From Podospora comata (taxonomy: Eukaryota > Ascomycota > Sordariomycetes > Sordariales > Podosporaceae): DNA of 64,000 nucleotides. Below the pieces are notes generated by a model. That model worked only from the letters and a program-made list of their open reading frames with translations, had not been told where the DNA came from and searched no databases. A program made the position numbers and the translations under genes. The stretch spans positions 310,001 to 374,000 of the forward strand of contig CP071498.1 in assembly GCA_017354895.1 (NCBI GenBank), written 5' to 3'. Below are positions 31,759-44,232 of this stretch, piece by piece (the first letter of the stretch is position 1; each line of letters starts with the position of its first letter).

Positions 31759-34700
31759 TTACTTGTACACCCCAGCTGTCACCATCCTTCCCTGCAGGCC
31801 TTCCCACTCTCTCGAGCCAAAAACTTGCACCTCTCCCCCATAATGATGTTTCTTCCCACCAGGAAGTCTAATCTGCAGTTTCGCACCCGCGCTGACGACC
31901 CCCTTCTTCTCCTTGACCTCTTCTCGATTGTGCTCCACCGCGTTCAGCAACCTCGCATTCTTGATCACGGCCCCCTCCCAACCCTTCCAAACAGCCCAAT
32001 CTTCCTCTTGTTTAGCAGCCCAAAACTGCGGTGTACTCTTCGCCGGCTTCCACCCGCCCTGCGCAACAACCTTCTTGTCCAGCATGCTCAAGTCATAGAC
32101 CTTCGCCTCGGTCACCATCTTGACCAGTTCACCGAGAACGGCCTTGCTCTCTGCCTTAACCATGTTCCTCCTCTGCTTCTCCGCCGGAACTGCCTTCTTG
32201 AGAAGTGGCTCGGCCAGCCAGTCGTAGCTAGCCTGCTCTTTGACTCTTGCCCTCCTGTTGTCCTCCCGGAGGTACCTCACTGCCGACTGCAAGCCCAGAA
32301 TCTCATTTTTGAGCGCGTCCATCTCCCTTGCCGTCGCCACCGCTCTTTCTTGGTTAGCCTTGGCCCCCTCTTCGCCGCCAGCCGTAGAAATAACGCGACT
32401 GTTGGATGCGATCTGCTTCCACTTGTCACGCTCCGATTCCAAAACCTTGAGCTCGCGATCTTGCTTCTTGATGTTGTCCGCTAGAGCCGCGGCTTCGGAT
32501 TTGGCAGTCTCGAGGTGGGACTCGAGCTCGGTGACGCGCTTGGCTTTGGCGTTCGCATCACGCATGCGGGATTCAAGCGTTTCAATCTTGACCTGGGCTG
32601 TCGATAAGTTTTCTTCCCGGATGGCGATGGCACGGCGTGCATCGTTGATGTCGTCCTTGAGACGTCGAAGTTCTTCCTCGGCATCCACTGGAATCTTCTT
32701 GAGGGCCTTGATCTCCTGTGCGCGCAGGAGCCATGGAGGCTGGCTGCGCTCGAATTCTTGAGTTTGGGCCAGGTCGGTGGAGAGAGCGGCCAGATCCGAG
32801 ATTTGAGAGGTGGTCTGGCGGAGCTTGTTGAGGTAGGTAGAGAACAAATCGGCTTCGTTAGTGCCGAATGAGTTGATGGAAGTCTGCGAGATGCAGTTTT
32901 GGATCTCCACGTAGGTGTACGGTTCCGTCCTGCCCTCCTCGAGCACGAGCTGATGAAGGTCCAAACCAATTCTGCGGGCCATCTCGGAAAGCTCTTGGGT
33001 GGCCGCCTCGCACTGCTCAAAAGCTTCCATGGTATCCGGCGTAAGGGATAGATGCCTGGTCTTGAGCTCCTCGAGAGAGCGAACTGTCTTGCCTGCAATG
33101 ACCTTGGCGCCGCGCGTCTGTGTGATGACGCCCTCGGCCTTCTTTGCGAAATATTGCTCCAGCTCGTTCTCCTCGTCGCTTGGTGGAACGACCCGCTGAA
33201 CCATGGCACGCATGGTCGTGAAGGTGGCCGCAGCAGATTCCAGATGGCTTTGCATGAGAAGCGCCTTCATGTGAATATCATCGGCGAAGCTCTCCAGGTC
33301 GTTGGAGATGTGCACCTCGCCCAGATGCGTCATGAGAGCAATTGTCCGCTGGAGCTCTGCAGAGCACTGCTTCTCCTTCAAGTCGTCACGCCTTAAGCCG
33401 TCGATCCAACCATTAAGAGCTCTCTCGACAGGCTCCAGTTCGTACAACGCACCTTCGTACTTGGCGAACTGCTCCAGAGAGCAGTGGCTGATGGAATTGA
33501 CAAAACGATCGCACATGGCAGACACCCATGTGAGCTTGTCGATGGCACTGCAACCCTCAAATACGTCGTCTTCGTGTCCGGGGTGCGCCTGGCCATTCAC
33601 ACGCTCCTTGATGAAGCCATTCAGCAAGTTGGCCTTGAACGCCAGTCTCTTGAAGCGCAACAGGGCCAGAACAGAATCCCTATCCAACTGATAGCTGTCG
33701 GGCAAAAACAGCTTGACAATCTCGAGGTGCTGCTCCGCCTCTTGGGCCTCCATCCTCCTCAGCTCAAGGTCAATTGTCTTCACCTGAGCCTTGGCCGCCG
33801 AAATTTGCAGCTTCATGTTCAAGTCCATCATAGCCCTAGAGCGATTGTTAAGCTGCTCGGACTCGTTCTCCGTCACAGCATGGGAGGCCCTCATATCCTC
33901 CAAATCACTTTGCAAGCTCGTGACCAGTTCCCTGAACCGCGAAAGTGTATACTCCATATCCTCCATCGACTCCCGCTGTACGTTGGCCTGCCTCATTTGC
34001 TCAGAAATAATGGCATCCTTCAAGTCCAGCTCCTCCTGCATCTCCTTTTCATTCTGTACATGATTGATCTCCAGCTCGTCGTTGATCTCCTTCAAACTCT
34101 CCAGGTCATCAATGACGGCCCGCAACTCCTTGATCTCCTCTGCTTGATTCATATTTTCCTCAGTAATCTTCTCGATCAGGTCCTCTGCTCCTAGCGCATT
34201 GTTCAGCTGCTCCCTCAGATCCTCCACCGCCACCTCGGCCTGGGCCAACTTTTCCTTCGTCGCGACGAATTGCTCCTTCATCGCCTCAAACTCCCTCAGA
34301 TCCTCCTCCAGTCCCTTGATTTGATCCTTGAGTTCCTCCTCTTGCTCCTGCGAAAGGTCCCTCAGCCTGATCAGTGCCTCCTTGAGCCGTTCATTGTTTC
34401 TCTCCATTTGCAACCACCCGGTGCTCGCCCGTTCCTCGGTCGACATCCCCTTTGTGAATTCGGCGTTTTCCTCCCGGAGAATCTCCACCTCGAGCTCCAG
34501 CTCTTCGCTTTTCTGCTTCAGTGCTTCCAGTTCCACCTTGAGCACCTCGGCCGTCTCCTCCGCCATCTCCCGATCCAGCGTTGCCAACTCAAGCGCGCTT
34601 TCATGGCTCTCCTGCATCTCCTCGACTGCATAAAACCTTGTTTCTGCCTCCTTGAGCTGTTTCCTCAAATCCGCAATCTCTTGCTGCTGAGGCTGGTATT

Positions 34701-35850
34701 TGATCTGTAACGTCTGAATAATTCTCTCAAACTTATCCCTCTCCCCCTTGATTTTCTCCAAGTTGTTCAGCTTTTCTCTGTCTTCGATCCGTTTCTTCTC
34801 CAGCACGCGCAGTTTGGCCTTGAGATCTTCAATCTCCTTCTGCGCAGCGGCTGTGCTGGGCGCATTTCGTGACGATACAGAAGCAGTGGCAATGGGTGAT
34901 TTTGCTGCCCCTCCACCTGCCGGTGGTAGGGACGCCGTGGCGAGCTTCTCCAGCGCTGCCGTTCGGACTTGGACGGGGCTGGTGGGTTGAGGGGACAATA
35001 TCTCGTCATCGCTGCTTTTGCGGGATTCGGCGCGGGAAGTCTTGTTGACGCTCGAAACGGACGAGGCGGAGCTCTGCCTCGCGCCAGGAACACGAGTTGA
35101 TGCCGGTCTCGATCCGACTCCGGTGGCAAGCCCACCTCTGGTGCTGAGTGTGCGCGGAGGAGCACTACTCTGTCTTGGGGTTGAAGAAGCTGTCGAGACC
35201 TGGCGGGTTTGTCTGGGCACGGGCGGCGGGGCCATAGAGGGCCTGCTGGTGGCAGAAGCAGGTCGAGGTCTGACGGCCAAGGCGCCGGGTTTGACATTGG
35301 CATTGGAGGGTGTGACGGTTCGCGATGGTGCCGCGCTGGTTGGGGAGCGATTAAGCTGCTTCGTGGGTGATTTCGTTGGACTCTACACGGACCGAATTAG
35401 CTTTCCAGGCCCCTGACGCATAGTAAACAGAGCAGAACCCACCCTCACACTGCCCCTTCTAGGTACTGGACTCGGGCTGGGTGCATTCAAGCTCATTCGT
35501 TTTCCCAGACTCGGATCACTGGTAGAGGATGAGGCCCCTTTGTTGGAGCTGTTGGAGAACAGGCTGCTTGGGCGAGATCCTTTTTTGGCGCCGGCTGGCT
35601 TGGGTGGCTGTGATGGAACAGGAGCAGGAGCCGTGACGGTGACTGTGACGGGCCTTACGAACATGCCATATCCCATGGCACATTCGAAATAGCGCTCTCC
35701 CTGAACCATGCCATCATTCTTTCCGGATCCATCGTCGAGCTCGACACCAACCCATTCGCCCACGGCGAAGTGTGTTTGGCCAACATATCGAATAGTTCCA
35801 GTGCGGCCGTCGCTCAGCTGTATTTTCTGCCCAACCGCTAAATCGGACAT
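31759..35850 (-). CDS. ro-3: Dynactin p150Glued subunit
   Basis: There are two exons: 35850-35443 and 35382-31759, giving 1343 residues. p150Glued is the dynactin arm that binds dynein and microtubules and drives retrograde transport and nuclear migration; the Neurospora gene is ropy-3. An N-terminal CAP-Gly domain (residues 1-68) has GRTGTIRYVG, GEWVGVELDD and the diagnostic GKNDG followed by QGERYFEC. A Ser/Pro/Arg-rich basic linker follows. Long coiled coils at about residues 270-560 and 1000-1150 frame a globular dynein-binding middle (PDSYQLDRDSVLALLRFKRL). The intron is 60 nt in phase 0; its only in-frame stop is the acceptor TAG itself. The join (RRGSVR then SPTKSPTK) keeps the basic linker. 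Confidence 0.96.
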
Positions 35851-36885
35851 GATGACCTGGGATCACCGGTGATCTTTCATGTCATGCCTTTGGTGGGGAG
35901 CGTAAAATGGTGGCTGTTGTCGTTTGCTGTCAAATGTTTTGTGTGGTCAAACGGGACCGTGTTGAATGCACGTCAATGCCATCGACGCGATGGGGCCAAC
36001 CGCTCCTGAGCTCCACAGCCTAATGTGGGGAGCTCTTGGCACACTGTCGTGCCTGGAAAACTGGGTTGGGGTTGTTGTTGCTGATCGAAACAGGGTTAGG
36101 GTTATTCCTTCGGCGTTCACATCAGCATCTCGACCAATGAATTGCTTTTCTACAGTAGTGGTCGTGGTTTGCAAACATGGGAAATATTAAGGCATGCTAA
36201 AACGAATATGGAACAGAAACTTCCCTTGAATTCCCGCACAAGCACAGGAAAACTATAGTCATGTTAGTATGAAAAATAATGTCATCAAAACTTCAAGCTG
36301 GAGTCATACATGAACGATTTGCATCAGCTTTTAAATTCTTCTGTTGTGCTAGCTCCCTTTCCGAGCTTCATCTGTGGGGAATAGGCCGCGCGCATGATAC
36401 CTTGCTCTCTCCCCGACCAAACCCATCCTATCATCCATCCTCTGCCCGCCCGAGAATCTCTACCCTTCCCTTGCCTGACCCGCACCAACGAGAAATATAC
36501 AAACCCACACCCCCTGCTCCGTGTGTGAAGAACGCCTGGCTAGTGTGATATAAGTGCCGAGAAGGACAAATTACAATAAACGATAAACAAATTGTAGGGT
36601 GAAAAGAAAAGGTAAACGCCAGCGGGGTGGAGGGGGTGTAAGAAAGAGGAAGGATCCCACCATTTTATCGTCTTGTATGAGTGAAACGAAATAAAGCTTT
36701 TGTTTTCCCGGCTCCTCGCTCCCTACTCCAAGTTCCCATACATGAATTGAAAATAAAATCAACGACTCATAACGGACGGCATTCGCAAAGGTAAAGTATC
36801 TTTCCCCTTTCTTTCTCGCTACTCATCCCTGGGTATCGCTTGAACACAGGCCGTCGAGGGTACGGTATGTCGTGGTCTCGTATCT
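35851..36885. other. Intergenic between ro-3 and taf4
   Basis: About 1 kb holds the promoter of the dynactin gene and the 3' flank of taf4. Both genes read leftward. No RNA gene or domain-bearing frame is seen. Confidence 0.5.
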
Positions 36886-39100
36886 CTATCGGGGCGTCGA
36901 GGAATCCAGTTTGACATAGGCCTCCTGGACAGCCTTGATGTCGCGACTATCCATCTCCAAGACTGTAACCCAGTCTCGAAGCTGGATACTTTTGCCTTTC
37001 TCCTTGTCCTCCCGCCAGGTGCCCAGACGGGGAGCCTTGCCATCCTGGGTCAGTGTGGCCTTCTCCGGCTGTGCTTTACTGCCAGCTGCTGAACCAGGGG
37101 TGCCTGGTTCTTGGCCACCGGTCGCTCGGGGTGTGCTTGGGCCACTACCAGACGTCATCCAGGTGTATTCCTTCTTCTTTTTCTTCCCAAAACTGCCCAT
37201 CAAAGCGCTCAGGGTCTGGTTCGCATTGGCAGTGCTGGATGCCTCGGATAGTCTGGCGGCTGCCGCACCCTTCTTTAGTTCTTTCTTCGAAGGCGCTTTG
37301 GCGGCCTCGCCGTCGGGTGCGACTGAACCAGGTGTACCAGGAACGATGGAACCTGCGCGAGATCCGGTCTGGGCTGCATCTGGGTTTAACCGCTTTTGCC
37401 GCTTGCGAAGCCGAGCTTCTTCCAGATCTCGCTCAGACGTGGCATTCTGTCTCACAGCGGCGTTGAGGTCCTTGACCACCTTGGCACCCTTGGATGGCAC
37501 TGGGGCGGTACTGATTGCTTCAAAGGAGCCTGCAGGGATAGGTTAGCAGGGTATACTGCACACGCCAAATCATGTTTTTCATACGCTTGCGGGGGTTGCC
37601 GTTGGCCGTGTCGGCGGGAAGGGAATCAAGACCGGTTCGTAAAGGTACGGCAACATCAGCCCACTCTTGGGGGATCTCGCCATGAGAAGTTGTCTGCCGA
37701 ATATTGGCGATGCCATTGGCTTCTTCGAGGAGCTCTCTCAGACGGTGCTTTGTGGCGATCGACAAGAGTGCAAGTTGATCGACCAAATAAGCATCATGAG
37801 GGATAAAACACCCCTTTGTAGAGACAACCATGCCATCAGGGCCGTGTCTGGATGTCACTGTCACCTTAGGCTGAGGAAACTCTTGGGGAGTCCGCATTTT
37901 ACCCATGGTTTGCTGCTGGTTCTTGAGCTCCAGATTGAGTGTGAGTCCATGCTCCTTCGCAATTTTGTCCGCGCGATAATGCAGGTTAGGGACGATCAAG
38001 AAAGGGTTCCTGAGCTCATTGCTTCGGGTAACAGCCAATCTTTGGGCCGCCTCGTCCCAGGCTCGCTTGGCAGCCTCGGCTTCAAACTGCTCCTGACTGA
38101 GCCCGGTGGCCTCAGCTGGTTGATTCGCTGAACCAGCACCATAAAATGAGCCCTTGTTGCCTGGCGCGTTGGCTGGCAGGCCGGTTCTTGCCTCCTGAGC
38201 AAACGAACCACCATACAGCTCCGCTAGGTATTGTTCCTCGGCCCTCAAATCCACGCCTGTTCCAGCGAGAGCATCGCTCACGTCATATTCGTATTCCTTC
38301 GTAGTAACCGGCTTCGATGGAGGCAACATGGCACCCGGAGTGGAAGGAGGGGGACCAATCGGTGCCATTGTGGCATTGGTATACTGTTGCTGTGGAGCCT
38401 GCTGGACGGGTTGAGGCTGTATTGGTTGCTGAACCGACTGCGCAGGTTGGGGCTGCATCGGCTGTTGGTACTGCTGGCCCTGCTGATACTGCGGAGCCGG
38501 CACCTGCTGTTGCGGGTGCGCCTGTCCATGCTGCTGTTGGGTTGGCTGCACCTGCCCAAGCTGCTGTTGCTGATATTGCGGAGCCTGATGTTGTTGAGGC
38601 TGCGGGGTGTGGGGGAGACTCGGGGTAAGAGGGGTTGTCGGTGTTGGGGTGGCAGTCATCGAGGGTCGGGCTTCAGGCAATGTCAAGCCTGGTTGTTGAG
38701 CCGGGGAAGCGGCAGAATGTCCATTCACACCATACTGAGAGGCATACGACGGCGCATTGGGAACCGGAGTGGGCATGTTGGTGTAGTTCGGAGATGTAAC
38801 AGTGTTCGGAGATGTAACGGCTGCCTGTGGACTCATAGCATACGTCGGTGTACCGTATTGCGACTGTGGTTGCGACGGAGTCTCGACCGATGTTCGGGGT
38901 CTCTTATTCGGCGGAATCGAGTACTGAGGCTGTGGAGTGTTGGCAGGCGAAGCCGACTGCTGGGGAGGAGAGTAATGTTGTTGCTGCGGCGGTCTTTGCT
39001 GCTGCTGTTGCGGCATCTGCATTTGCTGCATTTGCTGCATGTGAGGCGAGACCTGAGGAGGGTGAGACACCTGGGGTGCCTGGGGTTGTGGTTGCGCCAT
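36886..39100 (-). CDS. taf4: TFIID subunit TAF4
   Basis: There are two exons: 39100-37585 and 37529-36886, giving 719 residues. TAF4 pairs with TAF12 through a histone fold and stabilises TFIID at Pol II promoters. The N-terminal half is Gln/Pro-rich, with repeated QQ and PQ runs typical of TAF4. The conserved C-terminal part starts near KEYEYDVSDALAGTGVDLR, passes through NPFLIVPNLHYRADKIAKEHGL and 'ALLSIATKHRLRELLEEAN', and finishes in exon 2 with 'LSALMGSFGKKKKKEYTWM' and 'QLRDWVTVLEMDSRD'. The intron (donor GTATGA, branch CTAAC, 55 nt) restores NPRKRSFEAIS. The start at MAQPQPQ is a choice; an in-frame ATG 135 bp upstream would add 45 residues. Confidence 0.93.
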
Positions 39101-40077
39101 CTTTGGAAAGAGCGAAATCGATAATTCGACTTTGTCTGGTGAGCTTGGAAGTGTGGTCGAAGCGGTTGACTGTCGGAAGTTCTGACAAGAAGTCGAAGTC
39201 GCATTCGATGTACCCAACAATTCTGGTAGCTTCACGGTCGGGAACAGCAGCTATCGCGATTGTGGGAAACTAAATGAGGGTTGGTCGCCTGTATAGAGAG
39301 AGGGCAGAAAAAAGGCGGGACTGCTCTCTAGGTGCGGTGGGAAAAGCGGAGGGTCGAGAGAGGGCCTCGATCTTTGGTAGAAAGTAGAAGCTCCTTCAGA
39401 CCCGAGCAGGCGCACCTGCGTAGCCGGCCAAAGCACCCTGCCCGGTACCCATCCGACACTCGCTCTGCAATGGGCAAAAGTCGATCAATCGGTTCTCTGA
39501 TTATTCCTGCTCGTGGTCCGCTGAGTTTGGGAGTTGCGCAATCGATGGGGAAGCGGCGCGGGCTGTTGTCGTCGTGAATCGCCTGGAAGGATGTCAAGAT
39601 TTGAAAGCAGAGCTAACGCCTCACCTCCGAGTCTGTCGCGTCCAGCCAGGTCACGTGGTTATCACCCAGATAAAGTGCCAGACCGTGGCCCCACCAGGCC
39701 CGTGCACCTGCTTCACCTTAAGCTTGGGCCACCCCACCGCCTTTTGGTAGAGCAGCTGGCAGCTGCCTCACTGAACCGCGTCGCGCCGGCAGATCTTACA
39801 CTATTCAACCTTTTATCTTTGGTCTAATTCAACGACAACAACCACCTGATCACCAGCAGCTTTGAATAGCCCAGTCGCTATCTTCGCAGCAATACCTATA
39901 CACTTCGACTTTGCCGGAATATTGCCTCTTGTATTGCTGCCAATTTTTTCACAAAGTTGCTGCAACACATCCACCTCCCTGCTCTCGATATAATTCTTGC
40001 AAGCAGTTTTACAAGAGACGTGGGTTCCTGAAACAACTAACAAGATATTCGATCACGTACACTTATTACCTCCCGCA
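39101..40077. promoter_or_regulatory. Divergent promoter region, taf4 / ysh1
   Basis: The 977-bp gap lies between two divergently read genes for core mRNA-synthesis factors. The CT-rich segments before each start are typical of fungal promoters. Short upstream frames exist on both strands (for example 39332-39577) without domain features. No specific binding site is claimed. Confidence 0.4.
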
Positions 40078-43068
40078 ATGGCCTCCAAGCGCAAAGCTGC
40101 CGCCATGGCCTCGGCTACTGTAACCGAGGAGCCTGTTGACCCCAGTGACGAGCTGATGTTTCTCTGTCTTGGAGGAGGCAATGAAGTTGGCCGTTCATGT
40201 CATGTCATTCAATACAAGGGAAAGACAGTCATGGTATGTGCTGAGATGAGGTCAGCGCTCTTCTTACCCTGTCTTAGCTGCTAATGTTTTGTTTGTCATC
40301 TAGCTTGATGCCGGCCAACATCCCGCCTATGATGGGCTTGCAGCCCTTCCGTTCTTTGACGACTTTGACCTGAGCACTGTAGATGTGCTTCTCATCAGCC
40401 AGTAAGTTGCCCTCTCCGAGTCTAATAGCCCCCTTGGCGAAGCAAGAGTAGCATGGTGTTGGCTTGGGACAACAATGGGTGGAGGTAGACTTGTAATGAG
40501 TCGCCGTGTCACTGTCACTCTGTCACTCTTTTTAGCATCATGTACCGTCCATCAGCAACATCATCATCTCCATATGTATTCATATATCAAATACAAGATC
40601 TTGTCGCCATTATCACCCCCTGCCTTCATCGTCTCATGCCACCGTCCCCTGTGAAGCTTTTCTGAAATCATCATGAGAACACACACCCTGACTGACTGAA
40701 ATAGTTTCCATATCGATCATGCTGCCTCATTACCCTATGTCTTGGCAAAGACAAACTTCCGCGGTCGTGTGTTCATGACACATCCCACTAAGGCTATCTA
40801 CAAGTGGTTGATCCAAGACAGCGTCAGAGTCGGCAACACATCGTCCAACCCAACAACGCAGCTGGTCTACACAGAACAAGACCACTTGAACACATTTCCC
40901 CAGATCGAAGCCATCGACTATCATACAACACACACCATCTCGGGCATTCGGGTGACGCCATACCCAGCCGGCCATGTGCTCGGCGCAGCCATGTTTCTTA
41001 TTGAGATTGCAGGTTTAAACATCTTCTTCACCGGCGATTACTCCCGCGAGCAAGATCGTCACTTGGTATCAGCCCAAGTGCCAAAAGGCGTGAAGATCGA
41101 TGTCTTGATCACCGAGTCAACATACGGCATTGCCTCCCACGTCCCACGTTTGGAGAGAGAACAGGCCCTCATGAAGTCCATCACAGGCATTCTCAACAGG
41201 GGTGGCCGTGTTCTGATGCCCGTTTTTGCCCTCGGCAGAGCCCAGGAGCTTCTTCTTATTCTAGATGAATACTGGGGCAAGCATGCCGAGTATCAAAAGT
41301 ACCCAATCTACTACGCCAGCAACCTCGCCAGGAAGTGTATGCTGGTGTACCAAACATATGTTGGTGCGATGAACGACAACATCAAGCGTCTGTTCCGGGA
41401 GCGCATGGTTGAGGCTGAGGCGTCTGGTGATGGTGCTGGTAAGGGTGGGCCGTGGGACTTCAAGTTCATCCGCTCGCTCAAGAGCATTGATAGGTTTGAG
41501 GATGTGGGCGGGTGCGTGATGCTTGCCAGTCCCGGTATGCTGCAGAACGGTGTGAGCAGGGAGCTTCTTGAGCGGTGGGCTCCCAGCGAGAAGAACGGTG
41601 TTATCATCACCGGTTATAGCGTGGAGGGCACGATGGCCAAGCAGATCATGCAGGAGCCCGAACATATTCAAGCCGTCATGTCGCGGAATACCGGTGGAGG
41701 CAGGCGAGGCCCTGGAAGAGACGCCGAGAAGGTTTTAATTCCGAGGCGTTGCACCGTTCAGGAGTACTCTTTTGCCGCCCATGTCGACGGCACCGAGAAC
41801 AGAGAGTTTATTGAGGAGGTTGCGGCACCTGTAGTGGTCAGTTCCTTTTGCATTTTCCCATTTGACGAGTTTTCCTAACATGACAATCAGATTCTTGTCC
41901 ACGGCGAGGTTCACAATATGATGCGTCTGAAATCCAAACTGCTCTCTCTAAACGCGAACAAGACAAGCAAGGTCAAGGTTTTCAGCCCCAAGAACTGCGA
42001 GGAGCTCCGCATTCCATTCAAGACCGACAAGACTGCCAAGGTTGTCGGCAAGCTTGCGTCGATCCTACAGCCTCTGAGCTCCCCCGAGGAGCCCCAGCTC
42101 ATCACCGGTGTTCTCGTCCAGAACGACTTCAAGATGTCATTGATGGCGCCTGAAGATCTCCGCGAATTCGCTGGTCTTACCACCACAACCATCTCTTGCA
42201 AGCAGCGCATGAGGCTCAGTGCCGCGGGCGTCGACCTGATCAAGTGGGGCCTGGAAGGAACATTTGGTACCATTGAAGAGCTCCCAATCTCCAAGAAGCT
42301 GTCTTCAAATGGAGAAGACCACGACATGAATGGCTCTGAGCAGGAGGTGGCAGACGAGGAGCTTTCCGTCGACGAAATACTCGCTGCCTATCTCGTCATG
42401 GGCGTAATCACGGTTCGCCACCGGTCCAACGGCGAGGTCGAAATTGAGTGGGAAGGAAACATGCTCAACGATGGTATCGCAGATGCGGTAATGGCCGTCT
42501 TGCTAGCCATCGAATCCTCCCCAGCAGCAGTAAAACGTAAGTGTTTAGTTCGCGCCCCTTTTCTTGTTTATCTATACTAACGTGAATACCAGGCTCTGCC
42601 TCCAAAAACCCACATTCCCATTCTCACTCGTTCAATCTCCCCGTGCGGAACCTGCACTCTAACCTCTCCGCTACTGAACGCCTCGAGCGCCTTATGCTCT
42701 TCCTCGAGGCCCAGTTCGGGGCAGACAACGTCTCCCCCATCGCCGAGCCCAAACTGTCCCCTGTTCCCCTTCCCCAGCCAAAGATCAAATCTTCCGAGGG
42801 TGACGACGAAGAAGCAGACGCCAGCATGGACGTCTCCGAGGACGAGGAGCATGGAGCTACGCAGCTGGCCCAGAGAAGAGAGGCCGAGCTGGCGAGGCTG
42901 CACAAACTGGGCATTCCCGTGCCAGGGATCAACATCAGGGTGGACAAGATGGAGGCCAAGGTTTGGCTGGAGGGTCTGGAGATTGAGTGTGGCAACAAGG
43001 TGTTTGGAGATCGGGTGAGGGCCGTGGTGGAGAGGGCCGTTGAGGTTACTGCGCCTCTGTGGGGGTAA
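40078..43068 (+). CDS. ysh1: Ysh1/CPSF73 pre-mRNA 3'-end endonuclease
   Basis: There are five exons: 40078-40233, 40304-40401, 40705-41836, 41891-42536 and 42593-43068, giving 835 residues. Ysh1 is the zinc-dependent nuclease of the cleavage and polyadenylation factor. It has the metallo-beta-lactamase and beta-CASP folds in order: [11 protein letters not shown], the metal motif HFHIDH at residues 85-90 (formed across the exon 2/3 join), [26 protein letters not shown], and beta-[25 protein letters not shown] and ASPGMLQNG. The later histidine motif [16 protein letters not shown] is present, then [12 protein letters not shown]-terminal Ysh1-type domain follows. Intron 2 is 303 nt, far longer than its neighbours. 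All active-site residues I can check are kept. Confidence 0.97.
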
Positions 43069-44232
43069 ACGTCTCCACACAAAATATGACGGGTTGGTGC
43101 AACAGAAGGCGTTATTTAGGATTATCGGTTTTCTCAATGGCTAAAACGATGACTGCCTGGAATGGGGTGAGGTTGTGTACTAATTGGAGAGTGTTTATTG
43201 GCGTTGTTGGCAGACATCTGCGCTACAAAATATGATGATAACCATCCTTACTTAGAAGAGAATATGCTACAGGTGGGAGATATGCAACCCAACCTGGAAG
43301 GAAGATGTCACCACACGACCCCTGAAGCGGCCCAGAAAACATATGAAGAAAAGCTTATTTCCACGTCCTGTGGCTCCCCAATTCCTACATATTACAAGGG
43401 TTTGGGTCAACAAGCCTCTGGAACACGTATCTACGTATCTACCTACCTTGTCGGCTGCCTTGATGGTGCATGGATGAGTGCGAGTCTGAGTGTATGGCCA
43501 GCAGGCATTTTTCCCGTCCTGGGAATGGAAAAGGGTGGGGGTGTGTAAGCGGGTGGTCTCGATCCTGCAGCCTCAAAACATAAAAACGTGGGGGTTGTCT
43601 TCTGACCTCGTGCATCGGAAAACAGATTACAGCTTGAATCCAGTAATATCTCTCGCCCTCTGACCTCTCTTATCTCTACGGATGAACGGGGCAAGCCATT
43701 GTGGTACGTATGTATATCATGCAGTAATGCCACTGGCTTTTCTCTCACTCCTGAAAGAGAGCACTTGCACTGTTTCACTCGGCAGCAAACCCATGAGATT
43801 GATCGGGATTCTTATTCATACTTCTTTTCTCATACCTCATACATAGTCGGGTTAGTTAATAACAATTAAAGGACATATATACTTTTTGAAGTTGTTCTCT
43901 CCTCCGCCTTTTCTTTGTATTGGTCGTACCAATGCGCCCTTTTTTTGCTTTTTTTTTGTCCTCTCAATCGTACGCCGTGATACAGTCCCGCCGTCATTTT
44001 CCCCATTAACTCCCCATGCGATGCAAAAAGCAACAAACCAGTACCCCCAAAACAAACGAGAAGCGATATCCAACACCAAGAAAAGCCAAATCATATCCGA
44101 AACACCAGTCGCTCGCTTGCCCTGAATTTGCCTTTTTCATTCAACAAACCCAAACAACCATGCTAAAGTCGAGCCCACTCCGCAGGAAAAAAAAAAGAGG
44201 AATTTGAAAATGCCGATTGAAGGGAGAGGCTT
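43069..44232. other. Convergent intergenic between ysh1 and the F-box gene
   Basis: About 1.2 kb holds the two 3' UTRs. It has several pyrimidine and T-rich runs (for example 43935-43960) that may serve polyadenylation. No gene is supported. Confidence 0.5.

Noticed and set aside
38231-39124. 297-codon Leu/Arg-rich frame opposite taf4
   Set aside because: It is the complement of the Gln/Pro-rich TAF4 N-terminus and is not a real protein.
40402-40704. Box C/D snoRNA inside ysh1 intron 2
   Set aside because: A CTGA-like D box is present, but no matching C box (RTGATGA) lies at a usable distance.
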